This document shows positions 25,030 to 38,756 of a DNA stretch of 64,000 bases, one piece after another. The position numbers and the translations under genes are program-made. This DNA comes from Citrus sinensis. Taxonomy: Eukaryota; Streptophyta; Magnoliopsida; Sapindales; Rutaceae. The notes under the pieces were generated by a model, which did no database searches, was not told where the DNA came from, and saw only the letters and a program-made list of their open reading frames with translations. How positions within the stretch are numbered: the first letter of the stretch is position 1; each line of letters begins with the position of its first letter. The stretch lies in the NCBI RefSeq assembly GCF_022201045.2, contig NC_068557.1, positions 31,349,501 through 31,413,500 of the forward strand. Reading direction: 5' to 3'.

Positions 25030-25333
25030 CAAGGATCCCCAGGGGCAGGGGACCTCACTTCTCTTCACCATCCCACCATCAAAATTTAAACCCCGCAAAA
25101 CAATCACAAACTGATTTAAGTATCGATGCCGTATCATTAGCTCCTACTGCGGCCTAACGTTGTAGTCATAACTCATATCAGTAAACGATTGGAAAAAACA
25201 ATTAATGGAAAAGAAATATTGCTTTAATGACTAAATTAAGCAACTAAAACGCACCCAAAAAAGAAATACTATTAGCTATCATGTATGAATGCAAGAATGC
25301 ATGCTTCATTCTTAATCATCCAGCTTTGAAATC

Positions 25334-25626
25334 GGGTACGTTTGAGATTGAGGTTGGTCAACTGAAATTTAAAAAATACAATACTAAAGTGTTTGGTAAT
25401 CAGTAGTTATTGTAGTTTGAAAATTATGTTGATATGATTTTTCAATTGTATAATGAAAAATCTATTATATCTTTAATAATTTTATCAAAATTATTATTTT
25501 AAATTTACATTTACTATATATTACTAATTTTTATTTATATTACTAACTTTTGCTTCGTAGTTACAGTTTTTTTTTCCACAACAGCTGTATCTTAAAAGAT
25601 AAAACATCTCAATTCCAAACGCACTC
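25334..25626. mobile_element. Possible small TIR element (MITE)
   Basis: Ends are imperfect inverted repeats: left GGGTACGTTTGAGATTGAGG, right (reverse complement) GAGTGCGTTTGGAATTGAGA. The GTGCGTTTGG core recurs at plant hAT- and PIF-type MITE ends. The interior is AT-rich and non-coding, and the length of about 290 bp fits. I cannot see a convincing target duplication, which keeps the call tentative. Confidence 0.45.
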
Positions 25627-26121
25627 ATAATGTGCTGCAACTCTGTTCTGACTAATTGCAAGGAAGCTCTGATTTCACCCAAATGAAAATTAAAGTCGTC
25701 TAATTCACTTGGTTTGGATTTATTTATGTCCTTGTAGTGAATATTCATCAAGATTTCCCATTCCTCTTCTGCACGTTTTTCATGTGGTAATAAGTACTGA
25801 GGAATTAAGAGACCAGCCCTCAGACCTTCACTCTCTTATTCATTTGCTGGTTTCACTAATACTTCCTGTACAAGTTATAATCTTCTAAAGACCTTCAAGA
25901 AAATTTAAACAAACACTAGTTGTGATATGCTTAAATTAAAAGAAAAAAAAAAGAAAAACTTCTTATATTTTATAGCCTTAGTTCCTGAGATGGACAAGAC
26001 CATGCCTTAGGATATATTTTAGATAAATAATTGCCAAATTTTTCTTCATTTTTTTTTCAAAAATAAATTGAAAAAAAAATATTAATAACAAACAGTAATA
26101 TTGGAATATACTGTTTGCTAA

Positions 26122-26165
26122 AATTATAAATTAATAAATTAATAAATTAATAAATTAATAAATTC
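26122..26165. repeat. AAATTAAT short tandem repeat
   Basis: About five units of an 8-bp AT-only repeat (aaattaat) in a very AT-rich part of the spacer. Confidence 0.85.
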
Positions 26166-26532
26166 ATATTAATAAATTGCTAAAATTTATCAATATTATT
26201 TATGATATTTTATTAAATATAATTGCGATTTGAATGCTCATGATAATCAAACCAGCAGTTTTCGGCCGAGACAAGTCATGTAACGACTACTAATGAATTT
26301 GCACCGAGACATAAGCAGATACAAGGCATGGAGAGAAAACATGCAAACACCATAACACAGGTACACGGCAATAATAATATTTTTATGAAATAAAAACTAC
26401 TGTATTATCACTCATCCCAAAAAAAATAAAAAATCACAAACGGTCGTATCTTTGTAAGTCAAAATTTTCAAAATTTTGATAAAGCGTACAAAACAAGACT
26501 CACTACTACTAAAAAGAACAGATTGTTTAATC

Positions 26533-28328
<1,796 letters not shown>

Positions 28329-28346
28329 CTTCCTTACCTTCTTCCC

Positions 28347-28448
28347 CTACACATTTTGAAACAAAAAAACACTAATCAATATACATAAATATGAGAAGAC
28401 AAGTTACATTAGATAAATAGTGGAAGGGAGTTAGAGAGAGATGCTCAC
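28347..28448 (-). other. Leader intron of the eL32 gene
   Basis: Inferred from a GTGAGC donor and a T-rich tract ending TGTGTAG on the minus strand, about 20 bases before the ATG. Leader introns are common in plant ribosomal protein genes. There is no transcript evidence. Confidence 0.6.
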
Positions 28449-28504
28449 AGTGATTTGAGCTAGGGTTCAGCTTGGCCGCGAGGCCTTTCAAAGGGTTAGC
28501 TAAG

Positions 28505-28690
28505 CCTTTATATATATAGAAGCGGGGAGTGGCTATCTAGGGTTTCATTTGGGGCTCAAGGTTTGTTTGCAAACAAGATGGGCGCCTAGTGCGAGAATGG
28601 ACGGTGGAGATTTAGGGATTTAATTTCGAACGTCGTCGGGTTAAAGGCCTTTTAAATGAACTGGACCTGTAAGTTCGGAAGCGGCCCATC
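28505..28690 (-). promoter_or_regulatory. eL32 core promoter: TATA box, telo-box, site II
   Basis: On the minus strand there is a TATATATAAAG box at about 28507-28519. A telo-box AAACCCTA lies just upstream (28538-28545), and a site II-type TGGGCC at 28683-28688. Telo-box plus site II is the known signature of plant translation-machinery promoters, tying expression to dividing cells. Confidence 0.75.
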
Positions 28691-29221
28691 AAAATTTAAG
28701 CTTTTGTACAACGTGAGATAGTGACATGCTTATTTGCAGCAGAGATGGTCGAGACTTTGGCCACCACTCCCACAACTTATGGGTGTTGACAAAATTAACC
28801 AAAGATTTATATTTATATTTTCAATTTTCATTGAATTAAAAACTTATTTGTACGAAAGTCATGTCACTAAAATATTTAATAAAACCTAACTACTATAGAT
28901 TAAAAGTTAAAATTAATTTAATTTCATATTCATATCAAATTATTACTATCTCACGATACTCTCAAATACATAGTACAACATTGTAAATTTAAAATTCAAG
29001 TTCGACTCAAGATATATCCATCAGGAAATTCGCCGGAGAGTCAAGAATGGCAATCAACCTACTAATAATTCTATTTGCAAATGATGTGAAAATGGAAGCT
29101 ATTTGAACTAGAATACATTAATTGGGGAACAAAATCTATTTGAGCTACTAACAATTCTATGCGCAAAAGTTGTGTAATTTGACCTAGAATACATTAACTG
29201 GGGAACAAAATCTCTTGTACA
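28690..29221. other. Spacer between eL32 promoter and RimM 3' end
   Basis: Short AT-rich spacer with an imperfect tandem repeat at 29055-29217 and the likely RimM 3' UTR. No gene seen. Confidence 0.4.
29055..29217. repeat. Imperfect tandem repeat next to the RimM 3' end
   Basis: Two copies of about 75-85 bp share CTACTAAYAATTCTAT, then a TTTGAMCTAGAATACATTAA core and GGGGAACAAAATCT. The second copy ends just before the RimM stop codon (minus strand), so it should lie in or next to the 3' UTR. Confidence 0.8.
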
Positions 29222-32200
29222 TTATTCCGTGATCTCCATAACACAAACTTTATCAAGAGAACAGGCGTTTAAGCAACTGTAAATGGAACTACGAAGCTCG
29301 TATGAGTTCGGAGCAGCGGGGATAACATCAATGAACTCTTTGTCAACCTTCTCAACGTGAGAATTCAGCTTCGGGGTGGCATAGAACTCAAGTTTATTGA
29401 TATGGTTTGTCAACTTTTTCATAACATTCATTGAGAGCATCGTGTTAAACCTTTCCTCGGAATGCTTTGCATATTCAGAAATTTGGAAGCCTATATCTGC
29501 TCCACATGACTTAACAAACCCAAGAAACATTGAATTCCCAATTGCATTTCTTGGATTGGCGGTGCATATCTGCAAACAGGTAAAGCATAAAGCAGCAATG
29601 AAATAGTAAGAAATCAAGTCAATAATTGCGGAGATCAACTCAGAAATCAGACGCACTTCCTGTTTCGCAATGGGTCATACCTGAATATACTCCACACCCA
29701 GTTCATCAAGATTCTTGATAATGTTGTGTGATGAAAGCAAGCTGAAGACTCCTCCAGAGCCGACTGGTGCTTGAAGTATTTCCCAGGGTGACTTCATCAA
29801 AATCTTGAACTTGTTCTGTTCAGTGGGAGAGCGACTAACAATTGGCAGCTTCTCTTCTTCCAAAAACCAAACCTGTTAGCAGTTTGATATGTTACAGACA
29901 AAAATATGAAACACACACTCCAGACAACTACAAAATTCAGAAGTGGTAAAGAATGCTTCATCTTGTGTAATTGGTAGTTTGGTAAATCGCAATAGTACAA
30001 GTCAATCAATAGGAACACTACCATACTACAATAGTATGAGCTCTATTAATCCAAATAAATATTCTTCTAAATAGACAACTTTACTTTACAGCTTGTGCGG
30101 CAGAATCTCAAGATTCTAAATAAAAGAAAAAAAATTACAAAAATGATTCTGAAATATTACTCACCTTTTTTGAATCAAAAGCAAAGTGATCATTATCCAA
30201 GAATAGCTTTTCCAACATTTGCATTTCCAGAGCTGGCAAAACCAAAACCAGTGGCATAGATGCACGATTCTCTATCTGAAAATAAAACAACTTTGTTAGG
30301 CCGTGCCCTTAAAAACAACCTAAAGACGGATTCCTCATCATTGTCAAGTTGAGAAAGCTTTACAAATGAAAGTCAGAATATGGTATTACCTTTACAAATC
30401 TCTGATCATCAGAAAGTAATGTTTGAAGGAGGGCTAAAGACTTATTTGCAGTACTTTCAGAGACAACAGAATGAGGGTCACATTCGTTTCCCTCCTCACT
30501 GTTGTGCACAACTAACACCATAGCCTTTTTGCCTTCAGAAACAAGATGGTTTCCTTTCTTTTGCAAACTAGAATTTGTAACCACTTTCTTTGCACGTGCA
30601 CAAGGACCAAGGGATCCCTCCCCTGATATCTTCAGGGAAGAAATCATTAGTTCTGCTTTTGTAGCGTTCATTAACTCAGTTGCGTTCCATCTGATTCAAG
30701 AAGACAGAGAAAAGTAAGTTTTGGTACAGCTCAATCCTACAATGCATATGCCCACTAGTGCTTGTAACTATATCAAAGTAGAGAGTTTTGCCACCTTGCA
30801 ACTGTTCACAATAAATTAGTTTATTGTCAGTTGAACTGATTTAGGTCTTCAGGAGTAATATATATGGATAGACAGACCAATCAGGTTCAATCAACAATGT
30901 TATGAAGGTAAAACTTATAATGTGAATAGGCCCACACAAATTTTCTTTACATTTAAACAGGATAAGATAACAGAATCAGTATCTGATGAACAACTAAAGA
31001 GCATTCAACTCCTATAAGAAGTTAATGATTATAGAAAGTATTCACTCATTACGAAACTTCACCTCTTCGAAGGTATCTCAATATTTTGCAATGCCTGTTG
31101 CAGTAATTTTGAATTAATACCCACAATGTGATTTGCAAGTAAGCTCGTTTGGTATTTCTCTCCAAATCTAAACCCATGAAAGACATGTTGCTGCTCCGTT
31201 TCACGAAGTTTCTTTTTTGCAGCTATCAAGCGTTTCTGGAACTTTTTCCTTTCTTTCCATTCCTGAAATGTGCATAAAGAAGTCAGGCTTGAGTAAAAAG
31301 AAAACAACCAGTGCAATCATTTGTAATAATTAAAAGAGAACGACAAAAGAAGAAAGGGGCTATTCTTTAAAATGCAAAACAATAGCCAGCCTTTCAGAAC
31401 ATTAATGCATAACAGAAACACGAGAAATGGTATCATTTACATGGAAATACTGCACGAATGAATATCAACTTGGATGAAATTACTGCCAGCAAACTTCTAA
31501 CTAATAAAGCAAGTAGACTAGCAAAGAGTATGCCTCACAAGCTGCCTCCTTTCTTTCTTGGACCTCTCGTCAGTGCGTAAGTTTAACTCAAGGAGACCCT
31601 TTGGAGGAGTAATCTGCATTTCTCTTCCATTCATATCAACAATTGGAACAATTTCTTCGACAAATGGTATCCACACAAGGCGACCAGATGCATCACTTGC
31701 TGATGAGCTTGCTTCTTCACTTCCCTCAATCACATTTACAGAAGAATAACACATGACATGCAAGAGATCATTGGCTCCACTGTTGAAAACATTAACAACT
31801 GTTCCCACAAGTTCTCCAGTTTCCTGAGGATTAAAAAAAAAAAAAAAAAAAAAGCATAACTAAAACCTTGAATTGCTACTTCACCTAAAAGAGATAGATC
31901 TCTTTTTATTTTTCTTAACATCATGAATCATGTACTAGATTTTCATACCTCAGATGATACTAAGTCCATGATTAAGATTATTCTAACAGAACCACATCGT
32001 TGAGAAATTGCAATAGTTTCTCATTCATAGATTAAACAACATGTGAAAAAGAAAAATATATGAGTTCTCTGATTCTAATAGAATCTGTAATCAAACACAG
32101 TAAACAGATCTAAAAATCAAAGAAGGGGGAAACCAGAAATGATCATCTCTATGCCTTTTCACGGATTCTAGCCAAACAATGAAACCTAAAGTAAACCTCT

Positions 32201-33405
32201 GAGGTCAATCATAATGCAGCATTAGAAGAAAGCCAAAACTGTTATTTCAGCAAAATGTTATTGCATTTAGCAGAATAATGAAAAACAGTGCCACAATAAG
32301 TACAAACCTTCATAACAACTCTCATGCCAACAAGGTCACGGGTGTAAAATTCACCATCTTCCAACTCTGGCTTATCTCCTTCTCTTGCAAGTAATGTTGA
32401 ACCAACAAGTGGCCTAGCCTGATAAAGTTTCGAAAGATTTAAAATGAAGTACATAGATACATAGTAATTCACTAAAAGAACTTGTGACTCAATGTTTGCA
32501 TTGAACAAGATGGCAGAAACAATGTAAATGGTAATTTTGGGTACTTGGCGAAAAGCATTTTTCATTTTAAGTCGCATTAACTGATCAGGAAACAAAAGGA
32601 TAACTCCAAAATCAAGAAGCAACTCACCTGTTCAACGGTGTCAATTCCTTCAAAGGTAAGTATCCAACTCTTCTGTCCAGGATGTTCTCTTCCGTCGATT
32701 AACTTCACTTCTCGAATTGTTTCTCTTCCCAAAACTTGTTGCCTCAGCCACCTTGTTCCAGGCTGCAGAAATAAATGATCATTCTCCTCTCCCGTAAGCA
32801 ACACGAAACAGTCAGGTATTAAAACCTGAATCTACTATCAGATAACAATTCCGAGTAGTTTCATACCGTGGTAAATCGCAACTCAGGAAAGTCAGTGCTG
32901 GGTTTCACAGAAATCTCCCCTTGAAGACCATGAACACTGTATACGTAACCAACATCAACGAAGTCTAATCCACTCGTACTAGTTTCAACAATCTCTTGAG
33001 TAGCTGGAGTTGCCATAAAACAAACAATCATGATCATGAAGAGCCATCATTTTAACAAATGCAAAATGTTCTGCACAACAATTTCACTACAACACAGTGC
33101 CGCATAGTTGGGATTTAAAAAAAAAAAAAGAACAACAACAACAACAAATAAGCTTTATCATCGTCAGTAAATCTAAATTCGAGAAAAGAAATTCTAAGAT
33201 TCAGATAAGTGGGATTACCAGAGCTGTGAAGAAGAGAAACGGCATGGCGGTAAATTTGGGGAGAAGTTGAGGGCAATTGCACACCGAAGGAAGCTGGAAG
33301 CGAGCGAGGTAATTGATGTTGAAGTGGAAGCGACAGCGGAAGACGAGGAGAGCTTGGTGATAGAAACACCGGATTTGAAGAGCAGGCAAGTGAAGCTCTA
33401 TGCAT
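29222..33405 (-). CDS. Plastid-type RimM fused to a UDPGP-like domain
   Basis: Ten minus-strand exons join to 668 residues: 33219-33405, 32867-33003, 32628-32762, 32308-32418, 31539-31823, 31063-31262, 30390-30690, 30165-30275, 29681-29872, 29222-29569. The first 60 residues are Ser/Pro/Leu-rich with few acidic residues, as in a chloroplast transit peptide. Residues 80-285 are a RimM 16S rRNA maturation factor, with [18 protein letters not shown] and a C-terminal part from [16 protein letters not shown] to [14 protein letters not shown]. Residues 352-668 resemble the C-terminal half of UDP-sugar/UDP-GlcNAc pyrophosphorylases ([36 protein letters not shown]), but I do not find the usual GGxGTRLG nucleotide-binding loop, so catalysis is doubtful. 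The same fusion is known to me from Arabidopsis At5g46420. Confidence 0.93.
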
Positions 33406-33818
33406 CGTTTCGTTTCCTTAATTTTCAGTTTTGTTTCATTTTAACGTTCTATTCTTATAAGTCTTAGCCAGCTGACAGCTGATGAATTTATTCAGGTCTT
33501 CTACTTCGACTTTCTTGGTGCACCGCCGTATCCTTATCCAAAGCCCCGTCGAGCCCGACTGAAGTGGCTATACATACAACTTCATTCGGCTCTCACGGTT
33601 ACCTGCTTGCCGCATGTGAGGATTTTTTTTTTTTTTTTTTTTTTTTGGCCCCTTTGTTACCTTTTACTTTTTGGATATTTACTTTAAAACAAAATTTTTT
33701 TTTTCTTTTCAAGAGAAGCGCCTTCAAAAAGATGTGCAAAAAATAATTAAAATGTAAAAATTCTCCAACAAAAGATAGCAAATTGTGAAGAATCTATATC
33801 TATCTATCTATCTATATA
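33406..33818. other. Upstream region of the RimM gene
   Basis: Promoter side of RimM, with a T-run at 33625-33646 and the first CTAT/TA-rich DNA of the Helitron array. No other gene seen. Confidence 0.4.
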
Positions 33819-34233
33819 TCTATATATATATATAAAGTTAGGACTTGAGAAGGTGATGTGGCATCACCATTTCTCATTTTTGTATATTCTCTATTATTTA
33901 ATAAATAGAGAAATTTTCTTTTAGATTTGGCTTTTCATCTTCTCATAATTAATTTGATTGTTATTACACAATAACAATTATGTAAAGATTTTAATGAGGC
34001 ATATTCTTTGTAATGAACATCCAAGAGGAAGTGTTATGAATTTATTAAAATAAATGTAGATGTTCATAACATTTATCTCTTAGTCTCCCCACAATCTCAC
34101 ATTAGCAACCTTTAACTTCCCTATAACTCCCACTATCTCACAATGAATTATGATCCATAATTTTTCATTAATTTCATGGAGTGATTATGTAACTATAAAA
34201 TGAGAGCTCATCTTTTTGTTTTGTACACACACA
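33819..34233 (+). mobile_element. Non-autonomous Helitron, copy 1 (3'-truncated)
   Basis: Starts TCTATATATATATATAAAG then TTAGGACTTGAGAAGG, with the subterminal palindrome GGTGATGTGGCATCACC. It runs parallel to copies 2 and 3 up to GTACACACACAAT, then breaks into TA-rich DNA (34233-34318), so the last 220 bp with the hairpin are missing. No Rep/helicase is encoded. Confidence 0.75.
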
Positions 34234-34244
34234 ATATATCTATA

Positions 34245-34289
<45 letters not shown>

Positions 34290-34318
34290 ATATATCTATC
34301 TATATATCTATATATCTA

Positions 34319-34962
34319 TCTATATATATATATATAAAGTTGGGACTTGAGGAAGTGATGTGGCATCACCATTTTTCATCTTTGTATATTCTCTATTATC
34401 TAATAAATAGAGAATTTTTCTTTTAGATTTGGCTTTTTATTTTCTCATAATTAATTTGATTGTTATTACACAATAACAATTATGTAAAGGTTTTAATGAG
34501 GCATATTATTTGTAATGAACATCCAAGGGGAGTGTTATGAATTTATTAAAATAAATGTAAATGTTCATAACATATATCTCTTAGTCTCCTCACTATCTCC
34601 CATTAGCAACCTTTAGCTTCCATGTAACTCCCATTATCTCACAAGGAATTATGATCCATAATTTTTCATTAATTTCATGGAGTGATTATGTAACTATAAA
34701 AGGAGAGCTCATCTTTTTGTTTTGTACACACACAATTGAAATGAATAAAATCACTCTATAATATATTCTCTCATTTTATTCTTTCTCTTGTGTTGCTTCT
34801 TTATTTGTATTGCTGGCTAATAGCTTTTTTATTTTTTATAAGGCTGTCTCATCTTTAAAAAAATCAATTAATATTTTTTATCAGTTTCATCAAGTGTAAA
34901 ATAAAAAAAATTATATTAAATTCTTTTTTCAAAACCGCGTGAAGCGCGGTTCTATTTTCTAG
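34319..34962 (+). mobile_element. Non-autonomous Helitron, copy 2 (complete)
   Basis: 644 bp from a 5' TC (TCTATATATATATATAAAG) to a 3' CTAG followed by T. Just before the end is the hairpin ACCGCG-TGAAG-CGCGGT and then TCTATTTTCTAG, the classic Helitron terminus. There are no inverted repeats at its outer ends and no target duplication, as expected for rolling-circle elements. No protein is encoded. Confidence 0.88.
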
Positions 34963-35603
34963 TATATATATAAAGCTGGGATTTGAAGAGGTGATGTGGC
35001 ATCATCATTTCTCATCTTTGTATATTCTTTATTATCAAATAAATTGAGAAATTTTCTTTTAGATTTGGCTTTTCATCTTTTCATAATTAATTTGATTGTT
35101 ATTACACAATAACAATTATGTAAAGATTTTAATGAGGTATATTATTTGTAATGAACATCAAAGGGGGAGTGTTATGAATTTATTAAAATAAATGTGGATG
35201 TTCATAACATATATATCTTAGTCTCCCCACTATCTCCCATTAGCAACTTTTAGTTTTCCTATAACTCTCACTATCTCACAAGGAATTATGATCCATAATT
35301 TTTCATTAATTTCATAGAGTGATTATGTAACTATAAAAGGAGAGCTCGTCTTTTTATTTTGTACACACACAATTAGAATGAATAAAATCACTCTATAATA
35401 TATTCTCTCATTTTATTATTTATCTTGCGTTTCTTCTTTATTTTTGTTGCTGACTAATAGTTTTTTTTATTTTTTATAAGGCTGCCTCATCTTAAAAAAA
35501 AAAAATTTATATTTTTTATCAGTTTCATCAAGTGTAAAGTAAAAAAAAAGATAATATTAATTTTTTTTTTCAAAACCGTGTGAAGCGCGGTTCTATTTTC
35601 TAG
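34963..35603 (+). mobile_element. Non-autonomous Helitron, copy 3
   Basis: Abuts copy 2 directly: the T after its CTAG is the first base of this unit (TATATATATAAAGCTGGG). It ends with the same hairpin (ACCGTG-TGAAG-CGCGGT, with one stem mismatch) and CTAG at 35600-35603. It lacks its own 5' TC. Similar to copy 2 over its length with scattered changes. Confidence 0.85.
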
Positions 35604-38600
35604 TTGTAATATAAATAAAAGTCTATTGTGGTATAAGTGGATACTCTTATATTATGTAAGTGTCAAGAATATAGTCTAGTTGGCTAGTTCCTCGCATGAT
35701 AAGGATTATGCAAAAATAAATAAATAAACAGATAAAAATCAACGACATTAATGCATCGAGAGAACTAGTGTTAAATAGATAATCTCGTGCTTTCTAAAGG
35801 TAGCGGAATAAGCATAGTGGATATGTTTATACAAATACTTAACACATGTAACATCATTTTCAGGGGGGACAAAAAAACGTGTACATATTTTTTATCATGT
35901 CATTCGAAAGGCTTAACCGTTTCCCATCGGTACGAAGGAAAATATCGTTGAAAGAGTAAAATGACATGCTTTAAGCATGGAACAATAAAACTTTTTTTTA
36001 CACTGATGGAACAATAAACTTTAGTCCAGACAAAATAGTCAATCAGATACATTATTGATTTTTTAAAGGAACTCCCCAGTTTGGGAAATAAATTGATGGA
36101 ATATTCCAACTGCACATCCTTAGTGTGGAATGTGAAAATGCAAATTAAGGAGGAAATTATTTATTTATTTATTTGTTCATCTTGTTGATTAGGGATGACA
36201 ATGAGAGGGGAGAGAACTAATAATATTTCCGTACCTGTCACTAATATTTTGCATATGTCTTTGTTCTTTCCCCATCTTCGTCATAAATTATTTAAGAGAA
36301 TTCTTATGCCCTCCCTAAATAATTATAGAAGATTCTTGAAGATCTCTAATTCTTAAATAACCCTCGAATAATTATACATTTTTAGTTTTTGAATTTTATT
36401 TAATTATATTAAAATGAAATTTTAAATAAAAGTAAAGTTTTATAATGTATCTTAATAAAGTTTAGATATTATACCTTTAGCTTTTGCATTAGTTTTTGTT
36501 TTATTAGATAAAAGTTTAAAACAAAAATGTTGGGACAAGCCTTTTGAATAAGCATGATTAAATAGTAATTCAAGACTACAATTAATTAACTAGGCTCAAT
36601 AGTTTCATAGTGTATTTATATAAATATCTTGATATTTGTTATTTACACAAATATTTAATATTTTATAATTTAAATTTTATAATTTATTCATTAATAGTTT
36701 CAAAAATAAAAATAAAAATAAAAATGGAGAATTGAGAAGGGGATGTGGGTTGGGGATTCCAGCTCGTTTGTGCCCCTTCCCAGAAAAGGATATTGGGTAA
36801 TTATTTTAAAACTCATAATATTTTTGAAAATAAATTTATCAAATATTTAATTAACTTTCTTAAATTATTAACTTTATTATACAACTAATAATAATTTTTT
36901 TTAAAAGGTACAATATTATCAAAATGGGCCTAAACATAGTTCATATTTCCAGTAATCCTTCATTTCCATTTAAACAGATAGACACGTTTGGGAGAAGGCT
37001 GCCCTCAAGTTGGCTTTCGTGGCCACGTTATGCGTCGCAGCGCCGTTGCATTCTACGAATCATTCTTCACAATGCCAATGGCTGAAGCCAAGGCAATGAG
37101 CCAAGAAATTTCATGATCAAATGATGGCGAGTGCACTCGGGGAGGTCAAAAACAGACTGCTCCTGAAGCTATGTCACCCGCCGCTACTTGCGTTCGCAAC
37201 AGTGATGCACACGTCCTGCGCTCCTGGCTGAGTGTGCAATAATTAGACGTAGTGGAGTAAGCTTTTGAGAGCGTTAGATCTGAGAAAGATGCTATACTTA
37301 ATATCTTCTGATGATAAATGGAGGCCATTCCTCATATAATATTGAATCATTTGGCATGATTCCTCGGTAATTTATGTTTGTACCTTTTTGTTTAAAAAGA
37401 AAAACAGACAGATACGTTCATTATGTAATCTTTTCAGCAATACAATTGGTTATATTTTCTTTTTCTTTTTACATATTATGTACCAGATCATGAAGGCCCA
37501 TAAAATAATTTACATATTATGCTATTGCTATTTGCTAATCCACGTACATTTACTCTTTGGCGATTAATTTAATTAAATATTACAATCTTTTTCAATTGAA
37601 TAACGAAAACTAAAACTGTAGCTAAAAAAATATGAATTCAAAATCCGTGGGATTCTCCACTGACGTGGTTAATAATTATCCTCTTTCTAACTTTTATTAT
37701 AAATTAAAAATAGTCGAATAAAATTTATTTCAATCCGAATTACTTTTTTTTTTTTTACTTTGACTCGCCCACCGACCACAGGGTATGGCATTTTCGCAAT
37801 TAATATCAAGTTGCAGGTTAATCTCAATAAATATAAAAAAACAATTTATTTTGTAATACTTTATCTTAAATCGGGCAATTAGCAAAAATAACTAATAAAA
37901 AATTTCAGGTTAACTTAAGTATATGAACCTTATCCAAACAGTAAAAGTTATTTAGGCAAGCAAGACAATTGCTTAGTCACCGGACTCCAAAATTAATTTA
38001 AACACGGTTCAATTTCCTTATTTAATAAATAATTCTTTCCCCTATTGTTTTTAACTTTCCTGCTCCAATCATAATCTAAATTCCTTTCCCTTTTTATGTT
38101 TCTTTATTATTATTATTGGTAATTAATTATTTTCCTTTTTTATCCACAGAGTTTTTATTTATTTATATATATACTCCCAGAAGAGGCGAAAAAAGGGAAA
38201 AAAGCACAAACAGAGTCCTAATTTCGAAGTGCATGTCCCTTTGTTGAAGTCTTTTAATTAACTTATCTCAATTACTGGTTGGAGCTCTAGGGTTTGCTGA
38301 TTTTTCACCTCATTCGGTAATTAAAAGTTAAATATTGCTTCACAATAAGTTTTCGTTTCGCTCGTGTTTTGTTGTAGCTGCTCTGGCGTTTTCTTTGTTT
38401 ATATTTTAAAACCAAGTATGATGTTTTGTGAAAGAGCAATTTTGCTGGTTTGTTGGAATATATATTGCATGTAGTCGCTGTTATAGTGATTTTGTGTTTC
38501 GGGTAAAGTGTTGGTTGTAGCGAATGGTATTAATTTCTGATAATTTGTTGGTTTTGTAGTCAATGACAGTGGCCTTTGGATTTTGGTTTTTCCAAGTACT

Positions 38601-38756
38601 GTGTTTTCCTTTTTGTTTAAGTTTGTAAATTACTCTACCATGTGTCAATTGGGTATTTTCAAGGGTGCTGCTGTGATTGTTCATGATATGATTTGTGCTG
38701 TGACAACTGACGCGTGATGATTTCTTGATATCTGGCTGCAGCTGAAAGGTGGCGCG
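35604..38756. other. Long spacer and leader upstream of the MEI2-like gene
   Basis: Mostly AT-rich. A less AT-rich island at 36970-37330 stands out but encodes nothing I recognise. The MEI2-like leader probably lies in 38160-38756; a CTGGCTGCAG acceptor 16 bases before the ATG suggests a leader intron of about 0.4 kb, with a possible donor near 38316. Confidence 0.45.

Larger units (their letters stand above)
25030..26532. other. Convergent spacer, PPR gene / eL32 gene
   Basis: Tail-to-tail spacer. It contains a possible MITE (25334-25626) and an 8-bp tandem repeat (26122-26165), both listed separately. No gene supported. Confidence 0.5.

Noticed and set aside
29397-29606. Plus-strand open frame inside the RimM gene
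   Set aside because: Antisense to the last RimM exon, which is supported by splice phase and family match.
33564-33781. Open frames on both strands over the T/A run near 33625
   Set aside because: Low-complexity Phe or Lys runs from homopolymers; no gene-like content.
33794-35603. Direct repeats that could be read as LTRs of a retroelement
   Set aside because: Three parallel copies, no TG...CA ends, no primer site or polypurine tract, no target duplication. The hairpin plus CTAG ends identify Helitrons.
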